A stretch of 64,000 nucleotides of DNA from Pegoplata infirma (GCA_963921195.1 OY992537.1:58986313-59050312); one strand, 5' to 3'. Numbered from the stretch's first letter, positions 21,432 through 33,360 are shown. Numbers and translations are program-made. Notes: a model not told the origin generated them from the sequence alone.

Positions 21432-24213
21432 CACAGTGCCACATTTGGCCAATCTAGCACGACAAAAATAAAAAAAAAAAAGTTCCCCGATTTTCATGAT
21501 ATGTTTGTATGTATTATAGAACATTCCTAATAGCACGGAAATAATCATATAATATCGATAATTCTGTTCGTTACTAACAGGTGGGTGCATAAAGTTGCAT
21601 CTTGTAAAATCCTGTAACTAGTGTACATTATTTCGCATTAATTAAGTCGAGTTTAAGCTGTTGTAACTTTTGAACAAAAAGAGATATTTATCCACTCTTT
21701 TTTGGTAATTTCAAAGGATATTTAAATGCATTAAGTCATATCTGTTCTTTTTTCTTAAAACAAATTTTTTATTTTTTATAAAATTTTTAACAAAATACAA
21801 ATTTTTGGAAAGAAAATTATATATTTATTTTCTTTTGATGGAATAGAACTTTTGTGTTTGGTCCGTATTGGTCGCCGGACTTTTTCAGATATATTGACCA
21901 ATATCCATACATAGTACTTATTACAACGGCTAACTTTTGCGACCGTCTGCGACGCCGACTACAGTGGGGCGATATGTAAACCTTGTTTTTACATATTTTT
22001 TAAACATATTTTAAAAAAGTGGGCGTGGCAGTTGTCTAACCGCCCCCTTTTTTTGTGATATTATTTCTACAGTCATTGAGAGTATATGGGGCATTCCATG
22101 TGAAATCGGACACTTTGAAAAACTTTTTTTTTAGATTTTCCCAATTTGTTTACAGTTTTTAGTACCCTTCGAAAACTCCTTCGTGGTAAATTTTCAGATT
22201 TTTTTGATGACCCGTTCAAAAGATATCGAATTTTTAAAAATTGGTAGTTTGTTCCTTTACTCAAAATTCTTTTAATCATAACTTCTTCAATAATGGTCCA
22301 AATTTCAATTTTTTTTTTTCAAAATTTTTGTTTTTTTACGTACTTCTAAAAAAAGTCCCAAAAAATTCTTAAAAGCGCTCTAGTATGCGATTTTTAAGTT
22401 TTAAAATTTAAATCTCATTTTTGAAAATGTTTGTACTCTTCGATTTTTTTGAAATTTTTTTGTGTAAAACTTCTATCAATTCTACAAATTTTTTGCCCAG
22501 GAAGATCGTGGGATAACGATTATTACTATTTTTTAAAATTTTTTGAAAAATTTTTATTGTAATTTTCCAATCTTAAAATCATTTCTACTGCTCCAATGGT
22601 GCGTCATAGAGGGGTCCTTTATAAGACCGACCCCCATTAATTTTTACGTCTTAACATTTCTTTGGAACAAACTAATACCCTATCTCCAATTTCTAAGGGG
22701 GCTCCCACACAAAACGACATTTTTTAAAATTTGTTCCAACCGCTCTAACTGCCCTAATAGTGCACTTAGAGCAACAAAATGTATGACCGACCCACAATAT
22801 TTTTTTAGTCCAAACATTTTTTCTGAACACACCTACCCTCTATCTTTAACTGTTAAGGCGGTCCCCATACAATTTTTTTTATTTTTTGTAAATTTGTTTT
22901 ATTTAATCAGCTTCTACCGGTCCAATGGTGTGTCCGAGAGGGGTCATTAGTGAGACCGACCCCCATTTATTTTTACCCTACAACATTTTTTCAAAACATA
23001 CCTACGCCCTATCTCCACTCCTTAAGTAGGCTCCCATACAAATAACAGTTGGAGCAAATTTTATAAAAATGTAATTTTGTATGGGAGCCTACTTAGGGAA
23101 TAGGTATGTTTTGAAAAAATGTTGTTGGGTAAAAATAAATGGGGGTCGGTCTCACTAATGACCCCTCTCGGACGCACCATTGGACCGGTAGAAACTGATT
23201 AAATAAAACAAATTTACAAAAAATAAAAAAAAATGTATGGGGACCGCCTTAACAGTTAAAGATAGAGGGTAGGTGTGTTCAGAGAAAATGTTTAGACTAA
23301 AAAAATATTGTGGGTCGGCCATACATTTTGTTGCTCTAGGGGCACTATTAGGGCAGCTAGAGCGGTTGGAACAAATTTTAAAAAATGTCGTTTTGTGTGG
23401 GAGCCCCCTTAGAAATTGGAGATAGGGTATTAGTTTGTTGCAAAGAAATGTTAAGACGTAAAAATTAATGGGGGTCGGTCTTATAAAGGACCCCTCTATG
23501 ACGCACCATTGGAGCAGTAGAAATGATTTTAAGATTGGAAAATTACAATAAAAATTTTTCAAAAAATTTAAAAAAATAGTAATAATCGTCATCCCACGAT
23601 CTTCCTGGGCAAAAAATTTGTAGAATTGATAGAAGTTTTACACAAAAAAATTTAAAAAAAAATCGAAGAGTACAAACATTTTCAAAAATGAGATTTAAAT
23701 TTTAAAACTTAAAAATCGCATACTAGAGAGCTTTTAAGAATTTTTTGGGACTTTTTTTTAGAAAGTACGTAAAAAAACAAAAATTTTGAAAAAAAAAAAT
23801 TGAAATTTGGACCATTATTGAAGAAGTTATGATTAAAAGAATTTTGAGTAAAGGAACAAACTACCAATTTTTAAAAATTCGATATCTTTTGAACGGGTCA
23901 TCAAAAAAATCTGAAAATTTACCACGAAGGAGTTTTCGAAGGGTACTAAAAACGGTAAACAAATTGGGAAAATCTAAAAAAAAAGTTTTTCAAAGTGTCC
24001 GATTTCACATGGAATGCCCCATATATACCAAATTTAAAGAAATTATATCCAAAATTACAAATTTTAAAAAAAGTGGGCGTGGCCCTTAACCGGCCTCCCA
24101 CATTTCTTATAATGTTATTTTCGAAGTCAAAACGAACATTTATACCGAATTTCAAGTCAATATAATTAAAATTGGATTTTTGTCGTCCTAGATTGGCCAA
24201 ATGTGGCACTGTG
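21432..24213. mobile_element. Transib-like non-autonomous transposon with RSS-like ends
   Basis: Both ends begin CACAGTG and are 37/39 identical over the first 39 bp. In each, the heptamer CACAGTG is followed by exactly 23 bp and then ACAAAAATA (left, 21462-21470) or ACAAAAATC (right, reversed). The flanks are a 5-bp duplication CGGCT at 21427-21431 and 24214-24218, and intact LINE copies carry a single CGGCT there (17740-17746 region, reversed). CAC(A/T)GTG-type ends, an RSS-like layout and a 5-bp GC-rich TSD are the hallmarks of Transib elements, the proposed source of RAG1. No transposase frame exists: the 2782-bp body contains a large foldback (22088-24020). Confidence 0.85.
22088..24020. 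mobile_element. 1.9-kb near-perfect foldback inside the Transib-like element
   Basis: The left arm runs from GGGGCATTCCATGTGAAATC to about 23040. The right arm mirrors it from about 23069 to GATTTCACATGGAATGCCCC, with a loop of roughly 30 bp. Each arm is about 950 bp with very few mismatches by eye, and contains three diverged tandem units of about 160-170 bp (marked by CCAATGGTGYGTC, GACCGACCC, CTATCT). The identical 135- and 145-residue frames on opposite strands are mirror images of the arms, not genes. The flanks are ATAT-rich, so a duplication cannot be called. Confidence 0.85.
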
Positions 24214-24989
24214 CGGCTGTCAGAATAGATGTTGACTGCGGTTGTAGACAAGACATTGCAAGTCAACCAGTCAGCCACTTCCTGTATTGCCAGCATCTCT
24301 GCCTGGTAAACACTGCAATGATCTGGCAATCTTTGAGTCAGGCTCAATCCAAGTTATTAAGCATAGACTCTAAGGCCCACTTGTTCGTATAGATTTGATC
24401 CATCTGTTTAAAAATGTATGGCGGCTTCACTAGCCCGAATCCACCTTATCCAAGTATGACATCATACTGGTAAAGAGGCGCTCAAAAGGGGCCATTGGGG
24501 AAGCAAAGTCCACATTTTTTGGTATTGTTATCTTATTCTAGAATGTGGTATGACCACAATCGCTGCTCTTCTATTGCAGTATGCTATTCCGTCCCAATAT
24601 GTCCAAGTGTGTCAGGTGAAGGAGCATTTCTAATACAGCTGTAAGTATAATACGAAGAGCACCAGTGATGCACACAGTGATAAAGACACAGTTCACTTTT
24701 GTCTCTAAAGTAAACCACCAGATAAGGATTTCATACAGCAGCATTGGACACATCACTGCTGTGTAAATCCAATGAACGACTTTAGGACTTAAGCCCCATC
24801 TTTTTCCAATGTCCCTTTTATAGGAATATAAAGCAATCGGTGCTTTTCTCACCCGTTCTTCAATATTACGCCTGAAATTCAACTTCCTACCAAGAAATAC
24901 TCTAAGATACTTGGCTCTATCTGAGAAGGCGATTGCAGTGCCCCCCCCCCCCCCCCCCCCGAGAAATAGAATCAAAAGAATGAATAAAC

Positions 24990-26255
24990 CGGTTTAACTT
25001 GACTGTAGTCTAATATAAATCCAAAATCATTACTGTATTAAAACTTCTTTAACCAAAGTGATAATAGATTAAAATTCCATATGAAAAGCTCTATCAATTA
25101 TGCATCTTAGGTAGCTTTCTTTGTCAGTCAGTCAGTTTCAACTATATAGTGATATCATGACAAAATATCTTCCGTTTTTTTTGTCTGTTTGTCTTCTATA
25201 AACATTGACATCGTCATCATTATCATGTTGCAAAGCAATATTGTTATCAGCCCATAGAAAATAGAAACAATCTATAAGAAGAGAATACATTACGGTACGG
25301 GTACCAAAAATACCAACTAAGTACTGCTACCAGTAGTATAACATTATTTTCCAAAAAAGACAACAACAAAAAAAAAACAGCAACCTCATCATCATTGTCA
25401 TCTAAGTAACCTAGTGGATATCTAGTACATTGTCAATAATAGAAGGCCACTGTTAGTTCATTGCTTTTTTTCTATTTTTTTATTTTTTTTGTTATCTATC
25501 ACGTGTTTCCAAAGTCTACTACTCACTCACTACCGATGATAATGATGTTTTCTTAAAACCGCAAAAAAAGCCAAGTATTACACACATCCACAGCTTCATC
25601 CATCTAGCAAAAGGTTTTTCATGTTTGCACTATGCTGCATTGTTTGTCCGTGTATATTGTTTCTCATCTTCATATGCGAGTAAGTACTTACTTTCCTAAA
25701 GTTTAGAGGTACGATGATGTCGGTCGGATTCATAAAGTATTGTACGTATTGTTAGTTAACGCAAAAACCACAACGTGTCCCCATTTAGTCTAGTTAGACA
25801 AAAAAAAAAAAAAACCAAGAGACTTCAAACCAAAAATTTGTTAAAAATCGATAGAAATTTCAAAGAAAAAAATCAAACAAACCAACTCAACGTATATGCT
25901 GCATCCACTTACTTATACTGTTCAGTATGAGTACTTAAATACACTTGAAATACAAATGTTAGTAAAACGTTTAAAAGGAAATTTTAAGAACACAGGTTCG
26001 AATCCTCACGGCAGAGAAATGCTTAATAAACAACAAACTGGCTTTGACAGCATCAAGAAGTTTTCATTCAATTGTAAATGGTTGGTGGATTCATATATCT
26101 TTTAAAAATTATGCTTGTTACCGTATGAATACTGTAAATCTTGGCTTAGGCACCACATACAAGTAATGCGACTCTGCCCCCTCTTAGTATCGTCTTTAGC
26201 AAAGCCTTTCCTGGTTAGTATGTGGACCACAAACTGCATACCAAATTTTATTACC
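24990..26255. other. Single-copy-like DNA, no gene seen
   Basis: Mixed sequence with little internal repetition and no credible coding frame. At 25994-26004 there is an isolated GGTTCGAATCC, a B-box-like word without a proper T-arm. It may be host DNA. Confidence 0.4.
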
Positions 26256-26341
26256 TGTCAGATTAGGTTGGATTTGAAGTGGCTGCTAGCGTTTTACGTC
26301 ATAAACTCTGTGGTCCGCAGGAATACCACGGGACGGTAATA
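26256..26341 (-). mobile_element. LINE 3'-end fragment
   Basis: Contains GATTAGGTTGG, GTGGCTGCTAGCGTTTTACG and TACCACGGGACGGTAATAGG, the LOA-like LINE 3' UTR. It is followed immediately by another 3' end starting GTTAGGTTGTAAGCGG, so two truncated insertions are joined tail to tail-end. Confidence 0.75.
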
Positions 26342-27855
26342 GGGTTAGGTTGTAAGCGGTTGCTGACGTTTTAAGTCAAGGTCCAGTCTGAGGTCCATTG
26401 TAATACCACGGGACTGTAATAGGTGTCCCTACAAGTCCATGTCGTTAAATCAATTTGAGCTTCTTATGAAATTCCTAAGATATTGAATTTTGACATCCGA
26501 CAAATCAGAAAGATCGTACAGCTCCCTAGATCCCATTGAAGCAAGTCTCTGACCACAAAATGCCGGGCAATGGCAATTGAAGTGTTCGATAATTTCCAAC
26601 TCCTCTTCATCCATGCAACTCCGGCAAAAGTTATTCGACAGCACATTTAACCGCTCTGCGTGCTTCCCTAAAAGACAGTGTCCGGTAATTATAGCAATCA
26701 CCGTCGAAATCTCTCCTCGTGGAAGTGATATTAGCTCATTTATGAGCCTATGATTAAGAGAAGGCTAAATCAGTCGTGTTGTCTCACACGTCCACCCATT
26801 TGCTCATCTTTAATTAGTCTCCGTCACAGAACGAAGTCGTATGTTTTGCTTGCAAGTTTCTAGAGGCATACCAACACATTCCAATTCTGTGGGAACCTGT
26901 AAAGTAGTTTCCAGTCTTGCAAGTTCATCGGCTTTGCAATTCCCTGGAATGTCTCTGTTCCCTGGTACCCATATAAGTCGTATGTCAAACTGCTAGCCCA
27001 TCTCATTTAAAGACGGGCGACAGTTAAGGGCAGATCTTGTTTTTACAAACATTGACTCCAGCAACTTTACCGCGTCGTGACTGTCTGAATAGATGTTGAT
27101 TGCAGTTATAGATAATACACTGCCACTCTCCACTTTCTTTATTGCCAGCATCTCTGCCTGGTAAACACTGCAATGATCCAGAAATCTTTAATCCAGGATC
27201 AACCCAAGCTCCTCCGAATAGACTCCAAAGGCCATTTGTTCTTGCATCCTTGACCCATCTGTGTAAAATTTTATGGAGGCTCCACTACCCGGAATTCCCT
27301 CATCCAAGACTCCCTGGATGGTATAATAGTGGAAAAGTGGCGCTCAAAAAGGCTCATAGCGCAGGAGCGCAGTCCACATGTTATGGTGTTGTTATCTTCT
27401 TCAAGATCGCGCTATGGCCACAATCGCTGTTCCTCCATTGCAGTGTGCTATTTAATCGAATTGCCGACGTAGCCGCATACTACCCAATATATCCAATGAA
27501 GGAGGAATTCTAATCCAGCCGTAGGTGTAGTACGTAGAGCACCAGTGATGCACATCGACGACATTCTCTGTACCTTCGTGATGAAGACTAAGATCCCTTT
27601 TGTCTCTAAAGCAGGCCACCATACAATGATTCCTTACGGGGGAATTGGATGCCCCACTGCTGTATAAATCTAATGAACGACTTTAGGGCTAAATCCTCAT
27701 CGTTTTCCAATTTCCCTTTTACAGGAATATAAAGCAATCGTTGCTTTTCTCATCGGTTCCTTAATATTACGCCTGAAATTCAACTTCCTATCTATAAATA
27801 CTGCAAGATACTTGGCCCTTTCAGAGAAGTCAATTTCAGTGACGTCTGTGATCAC
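26342..27855 (-). mobile_element. LOA-like LINE, 5'-truncated, pol decayed
   Basis: Colinear with the LINE at 16992 from the 3' UTR (26342-26440) through the Cys/His tail (26450-26701, CRSCMDEEELE intact), RNase H (about 26850-27290) and RT thumb (to 27830). Several stops and indels break the frame. The 5' side fades at about 27855, before the RT catalytic box. No TSD is resolved. Confidence 0.85.
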
Positions 27856-27937
27856 GTAAAACGCTAGTTGATTATGGTCGATTTGTAGAGTCTTGTTGCT
27901 CCTAAACTAAACAAAATATTTCCATATTTATGCCCTA

Positions 27938-28255
27938 CACCACTCTGTGGTACCGGGTATAATGAGTTTGTGCTGATGTTTGTAACTACCCGAAATATTG
28001 GTCCTAGACCTACCTTCAAGTATACCGATCGACTAGGGAATTACTTTTTGAGTCAATTTAGCGATGTCCGTCCGTCCGTCTGTCCATCTATCGGGTTAAG
28101 CTCGATACTCATTTAGACAGCCGAGCGCCCTGAAGAATATCCCCTATTGGAAGTTCTCTCCCTTTTTCTATATCGCAACATCGTAAGCATATGCAACAAC
28201 TTGACAGGAAAATTCCAATAAAAGATTATTGGCAAACTACAGGCCTGTAGCCCGT
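27938..28255 (+). mobile_element. HINE subfamily C, 5' part
   Basis: ATGCCCTACACCACTCTG, CGAAATATTGGTCCTAGACC, GAGTCAATTTAGCGATG and GTCCGTCCGTCTGTCC match the copy at 13785. It is truncated at about 28110-28255 with no terminal hairpin. Confidence 0.65.
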
Positions 28256-28965
28256 TTCTGTAATTAAAGTGAGAAGTTTTCGCATCGAAAATTATAAAAC
28301 AAAAAATTCCACAGTTTCTCGACTCCGGAATAAAAACTGTTTCTGAATGTCAATGCGAAAACGCCAGCGTTTGTATTGGAATATTCCAAGATAGCTGTCA
28401 AAAAAGTAATCAAAGTGAGAAATAGTAAGAAAACAAAAAAAAATAACACGGAGCAATTCAAACTATTGTTTACGGATCATTTAAAAGCAATAAAATAAAT
28501 ATAAAAAATTTAAATTATATATGTATTGTTGTTAATAATGTATAGTTTCGTATTGATAACAGCATTTTTGCATTTAGAGATTCTTTGATTTTTCTAAAAT
28601 TTGTGAAAAAATATAATAAATTAGATATTTATACAAACACAAAACAAGCAATTTGTATTTTTCTTACTATTTTTCTCCATTTTTGTCATTTATTATCATT
28701 TTTTTAATGTTTTTATTTCTTTTTGTCGAAGTCTCGCACCGTTTTAAAATGTGAGTTTTTTTGACACTTCAAATACAAAAGTTTTCGACCAATTGCTTTA
28801 CAGAAACAGTTTTCTCGCATCTTTCCAATAAGTTTAAAAGTTTTCGCACAACAAAGTTACAGAAACAGAAAAATGTGAAAAGTCACTTTTTGTGCCGATT
28901 TACAATGTTTTCGTTTCATTTCACATGTTTCGTGCGAGAAATCTTTCGATTCGAGAGTTACAGAA
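28256..28965. other. AT-rich non-coding stretch
   Basis: No gene or named repeat seen. Short frames at 28264-28461 and 28761-29036 have no domain features. Confidence 0.4.
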
Positions 28966-28969
28966 ATCA

Positions 28970-29785
28970 GCTACTGGGAAGCAGTCATATGAAGAGTTCC
29001 GAGATTCTAGGTCGGGACTTACGAACAACAAGGTGAGGAACTTTCCCATCCTGTTCAATATTTACATCTCCAAACCTCCAGGGGTAATACATATATCTAC
29101 GCCAATGACTACAAAATTTTGTGCACAGACAGGCATATTGAAGTACTGGAGGAACAGCTTAACTGCCAACCTTGTGTGACTTTTTGGCCTACAGGAACCT
29201 CAAACTATCAACACCCAGTCAATGGACACACTCTTCACCACGTGAACTAAAGAGGTTACCAGAGGTGAACAGAGAGTCGCTACAGTGAAAAACACCAAGA
29301 TTATTAAGGTCCACTTTGAGAGCCTCTTTATGTTTGCCATGCACGCTGGAATGATGACCATTTGGAAGGCCCCAACAGACAGCACCTTTGGAAAAGATAA
29401 GGTGACGATCTTAACAACGTGCACAGCCATATGTCGTCCCCTGTCGACTATGCGCCATCCATTAGCGACACACAGTAGAGAAAACTCCAAACGGTTCAGA
29501 ACGCAGCCCTCAGGGTGTAATTCAATGGCATCTGAATACCACCTAATAAGGAGACGGCCCGTTAGGAGCCACTTCCCTTTCCGAATCGGAAAAAAGCCTG
29601 CCGCGTTAGGTCCGTACGACATTGTCTCAACTCTGGTTACTCTAGAGAGTTTAATAGCTACCTGACAAGAATTAACTTGGACGTCACGGATACCTGCCCC
29701 TTTTGCAACACTGCATCCCATGACATCGTCAACCTTGTTGAGGGCCCAAATCGTTCATTCCAAAGTTTAATTCTTATTTAACTTG
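28970..29785 (+). pseudogene. Jockey-type LINE pol remnant
   Basis: Across shifting frames: FPILFNIYISKPPGVI; YANDYKILCTDRHIEVLEE (the YADD box with Asn for the first Asp); SMDTLFTT then TKEV; PKIIKVHFESLFMF; STFGKDKVTIL; and finally RINLDVTDTCPFCNTASHD. These are, in order, the RT motif before the active site, the active site, the thumb and the CPxC-like tail of Jockey-clade elements. At least two frameshifts and stops are present and the N-terminal half is missing. The minus-strand 173-residue frame across it (29200-29721) is a shadow. Confidence 0.8.
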
Positions 29786-29789
29786 TCTA

Positions 29790-30885
29790 CATAATAAGGA
29801 ATTTCCAAAGGTAACCTAAAAATTATTTTTTTTTACCAACTTAATTTTCATGAGTTATTCCACAACTTGTATTGTATGCATACCAAACTTGTAAAAGAGC
29901 ATCAACAACAAAAATTATTCCATAGAAAAAAAAACTGTAGTAAAAAAAAACTGTAAAAAAGCTACATATACATCTATCTACCTCTTGAAGTTTATTTGTA
30001 ACCACATTATGTGTAACAAACTCCACAAAAAAAAAAAAATTATGGCAAAAAAGACACACCAAAGATTATCTTGAAAAGATATACTTTTAGTCTTCTTTTT
30101 TTTTTGGTTATGGGGAGAAAACAATAGTGACTTTTTTCCTTGTAGAGATTTTTTTCCTGTTTATTTTTGGTTAAATTTTTAGTGCATAATTTCTAATGTG
30201 TTTGAATGAAAAATAAAATGACTTTTTGGCATCTTAAACTAAGACTTTTTATAGAAACACAAAATCAGATTTGGATGACTTTTTTATGAAAAAGGAAAAA
30301 ACAACTACAAAAAAGTTGTACGTGTGACTTTTAAAGACCATTGGAGTTATTAGGAGATGCAGCATTTAAGATGGAACATTTTAGATCACCCATTCCACTC
30401 CCATTCTAAATGAAAAACTAGCATTCCCGCCGATACTTTGTTAATGGTTATATATTTTCAGGATTTGAGTTACCCATTTCCGAAATTCTTTCCTACGGAA
30501 TCTTAATGAATGAAAAATTTCTTTGTTACCGGATATATATATTAATGGTTCAGGATTTGAGTACCCATTTCGAAATTTTTCCCTACGGAATCCTAATTTT
30601 GTTTAGTTGTGGTCATTTAGGTCATTCACAAAAACTGTTTAGAATGGATTTCCGTAAAAAATTAAGACGATCCAGTCACACCCGGTATTTTTAAAGAGGA
30701 TGATGTAAAATAAGGAACAACAAAAAGTATTAGTAAACTTTTTATCTCTTTTTATACCCTAAGGAAATGAACTTTGAACGTCAAACGGAAACTTTTTCAG
30801 GGTAAATACTCCATTTTTAATAAAATTTACAGTTGTTATAGGTGGAAAAATAAAGGGGCACTTGTCTTTTTTATGTATTTGAATT
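29790..30885. other. Non-coding stretch with a short tandem duplication
   Basis: No gene. At about 30442-30508 and 30533-30592 a block reading TTAATGGTT, GGATTTGAG, ACCCATTTC and CCCTACGGAAT-like words is duplicated with small differences. Confidence 0.5.
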
Positions 30886-30886
30886 G

Positions 30887-31040
30887 CAGATGAGCGTTGG
30901 TCACGTGATATGCGTGACTCAAAAAAACCGTGACTTACGCGTGAGTGATTTTCATTTAAATCACGAGATTGTGAGTTAAAAAAATTCTGGGTGAGTGATT
31001 ATAGAGTGAGTCGAATTTTTGCGTGATTTGATTTGTTTTT
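30887..31040. mobile_element. Partial hAT MITE (GTGAGT/CACGTGA family)
   Basis: GATGAGCGTTGGTCACGTG, GTGAGTGATTTTCATTTAAA and TCACGAGATTGTGAGT match the reverse strand of the complete MITE at 40001-40411. The right end is missing. Confidence 0.6.
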
Positions 31041-31383
31041 ATTTTTTTTTTATATTTTCTTTGTTTTTCTTTTTTATATTCCTTTAAAAAAATTGTTTAG
31101 CAACCCGAGTAAAAATTTTTATAATATGTATGTACTTTTAGGTATTTAGGCAAACAAAATATGAATCAGTAATATTATTGGAAAATAAATTTTTTGGGCC
31201 GCCCGTCGTAACCTTCTTTTGGTACTTTTTAGCAAAAAAATATTTAAAAAGTACAAAAAAAGTACCAAAAAAAAAGTACAAAAAAAGTACTAAAAATACA
31301 GTCTGTGCCCGATTTATCCTTGCAATCTTTATCATTAAAAAAAATTCTTGAAAAAAAAAATTTTTAAAACCCTCTTTTTTTAA

Positions 31384-32090
31384 AGAAAAGTTAAATTCGA
31401 CTTTGCCGTATCTATGAATACGGTCCACAATGCATTTTCTAAAGGATAGTACATTTTTAACGGGAAAAAATTAACAATTTTGATTAGAAATATTTTATTT
31501 TGAGTAAAAAACTCTTTTTTTGTAATTTAAAAAAAAAAAGAAAAATTACAAAAAAAATTTTTTTGAGTGTAAATTTTTTTTTGAGGGTAAAACACGTGGC
31601 ATTTAAGATGAGACTAATCTGAAATTCAGGGTTTTACTTATAACTTTTGAACCACTGGACCGATTGAGCTGAAATTTAATACCAAAAAGACCTGGGGAAC
31701 GGTAAAGATATATGTCAAGCTTCAGTAGTCTTATTATTGTCTTTCGAAAGTTATTGTGTTTTTTATCTCGTAAATTTGCGAAACACCCTTGCCGAAATTT
31801 ACTCTTTTGCTCATAACTTTTGAACCACTGGACCGATTTGACTGGATTGCAACACCAACCTGACCAGGTAAATGACCAACATATATGCCAAACTTCAGTA
31901 GCCTCTGTAAAGTCTTTTAAAAGTTACAGACAGACAGATGGACGGACGGACAGCGCTAGATCGACTTAAAATCGATCGAGGATCATGAATATATATACTT
32001 TATGGGGTCCTAGACCAATATTTCGATGTGTTACAAACGGAATGACAAACTTATATATACCCTCTATCACTAGAGTGGAGGGTATAAAAA
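31384..32090 (-). mobile_element. HINE subfamily B (complete, minus strand)
   Basis: Minus strand: TTTATACCCTCCACTCTAGTG (32088 downwards), TTTGTCATTCCGTTTGTAAC, CCCATAAAGTATATATATTC, a GTCC block at about 31955 and a degraded 3' hairpin (31384-31415, AAATTCGACTTTGCCG on the plus strand). It has no coding capacity. Confidence 0.8.
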
Positions 32091-32096
32091 AAACTT

Positions 32097-32935
32097 ATCG
32101 TTATCAAAAGTTCCACGACTAAACTTCTGAATAAGTTGTATGGATAGCCCTATATGGAACTTAGAAAAGTGCGTTTTTGGTTTTTCAATTTTTGAAAAAC
32201 TGGGCTTAGGAGGCGTGGTCAAATATTGGAAAAATTGTCAAATTTGTGGCGAGTTGCCTTGATTAAATATTTATCACATTAAAACGGAATGCACCACAAT
32301 CTCAAAAATTTACATTCTTATATAGTTTTGTATGGGCTATCGATTAATTTTTTTTTTTTTTGAAAATTTTCAGAACCCGTTCTGAAATTTTCCATTTTTT
32401 AAAAATGTCAATTTATTAAAAATCATGCCACTTTTTTTTCTTTTTTTCTTTTTTATTTAAAGTTTAGATGTTTGTCCATCCACAAAAAAAATTCAGAAAC
32501 ACGTTCTTCGTTTTTTTCGAGAAAATCGCATTTGAACTTTAAATTTCATAACAATTTTGTAATTTGCTTGTATTTTCTTGATTTAACGTTGCGAATGAGT
32601 AATATCAATTGCATAAATATCACTCATTCGCAACGTTAAATCTAGAAAATACAAGCAAATTACAAAATTGTTATGAAATTTAAAGTTCAAATGCGATTTT
32701 CTCGAAAAAAACGAAGAACGTGTTTCTGATTTTTTTTGTGTGGATGGACAAGCACCTAAACTTTTAAAAAAAAAAATTAAAAAAGAAAAAAAAGTGGCAT
32801 GATTTTTAATAAATTGACATTTTTAAAAAATGGAAAATTTCAGAACGGATTCTGAAAATTTTAAAAAAAAAAAATTAATCGATAGATAGGAGATTGTGGT
32901 GCATTTCGTTTTAATGTGATAAATATCACAGCTCA
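32097..32935. mobile_element. Foldback family F, copy 2
   Basis: Arms are about 32250-32600 and 32610-32935, mirrored around GCGAATGAGTAATATC / ATCACTCATTCGC at about 32587-32629. It shares GGCTATCGATTA, GAATGCACCACAATCTC and GGTCAAATATTGGAAAAATTG with copy 1 at 10435-12115. Here the site used by the LINE in copy 1 is empty. It is bordered by HINE-B on the left and HINE-C on the right. Confidence 0.8.
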
Positions 32936-33358
32936 ACATGAAAATGCGTATTGGATTCTGGTAAGTGATTTAGGTAGTGTTTGTTGCGCTGATTTCAAAT
33001 CTGCGACCCAAATATGTCTATCACATCAGGATTTTGAGTTATTCGCGGTTAAAGTGCCGAAAAAGGCAATTTTTTACCTTTTTTGAAAGCTTATAATATA
33101 AGATCCTGACATGCGATTGATTTGGTATCAAGCTCATTCAAAAGTATGTAATTTTCTCTATAAGACAAGATAAAATGTTCTTGGAATTTAATTTTCTAAA
33201 ATTGAAACCAAATTGAAACCTATTTTACTCAAATTTGATTTGTGACAAAATATAGATCTAATCGGCCCATTTATGAACTTGGGACCATTTTTCGGGAAAC
33301 TCTGGTGTAGGGTATTATATGGTCGGTCTTAACCGACTATAAATTTCTTACTTGTTTT
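32936..33358 (+). mobile_element. HINE subfamily C, 3' part
   Basis: GATTTGTGACAAAATATAG matches the copy at 13785-14470. The end GTAGGGTATTATATGGTC is followed by the hairpin GTCGGTCTTAACCGAC and ATTTCTTACTTGTTTT. The stem replaces the TTCGGC stem of subfamily A, while the closing ACTTGTTTT is shared. Confidence 0.7.
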
Positions 33359-33360
33359 AT

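Larger units (their letters stand above)
20738..24985 (-). mobile_element. LOA-like LINE copy, split by a Transib-like element
   Basis: Aligns with the LINE at 16992: the 3' UTR with GACGTTTTACGTCAGC at 20738, the tail and RNase H to 21426, then after the insert RNase H and RT thumb from 24214 to about 24985. Frames at 21143-21424 and 24571-24975 preserve CVPGHRDIPGNCKAD and AKYLRVFLGRKLNF, but stops and shifts break the rest. No tail repeats remain. A run of 20 C at 24941-24960 replaces a normal CCGTCCA context and creates a poly-Gly string in translation. Confidence 0.85.

Noticed and set aside
22543..23592. Two near-identical frames of 135 and 145 residues on opposite strands
   Set aside because: They lie in mirror positions of the 1.9-kb palindrome, so they are one sequence read twice. 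They have no domain and are rich in Phe/Leu from T-rich DNA.
25960..26020. tRNA or SINE suggested by GGTTCGAATCC
   Set aside because: The T-arm stem is only about three pairs, there is no acceptor or anticodon arm, and no match to the SINE at 14471. Probably chance.
29200..29721. 173-residue minus-strand frame
   Set aside because: It is antisense to the Jockey-type pol remnant, whose motifs read in order on the plus strand.
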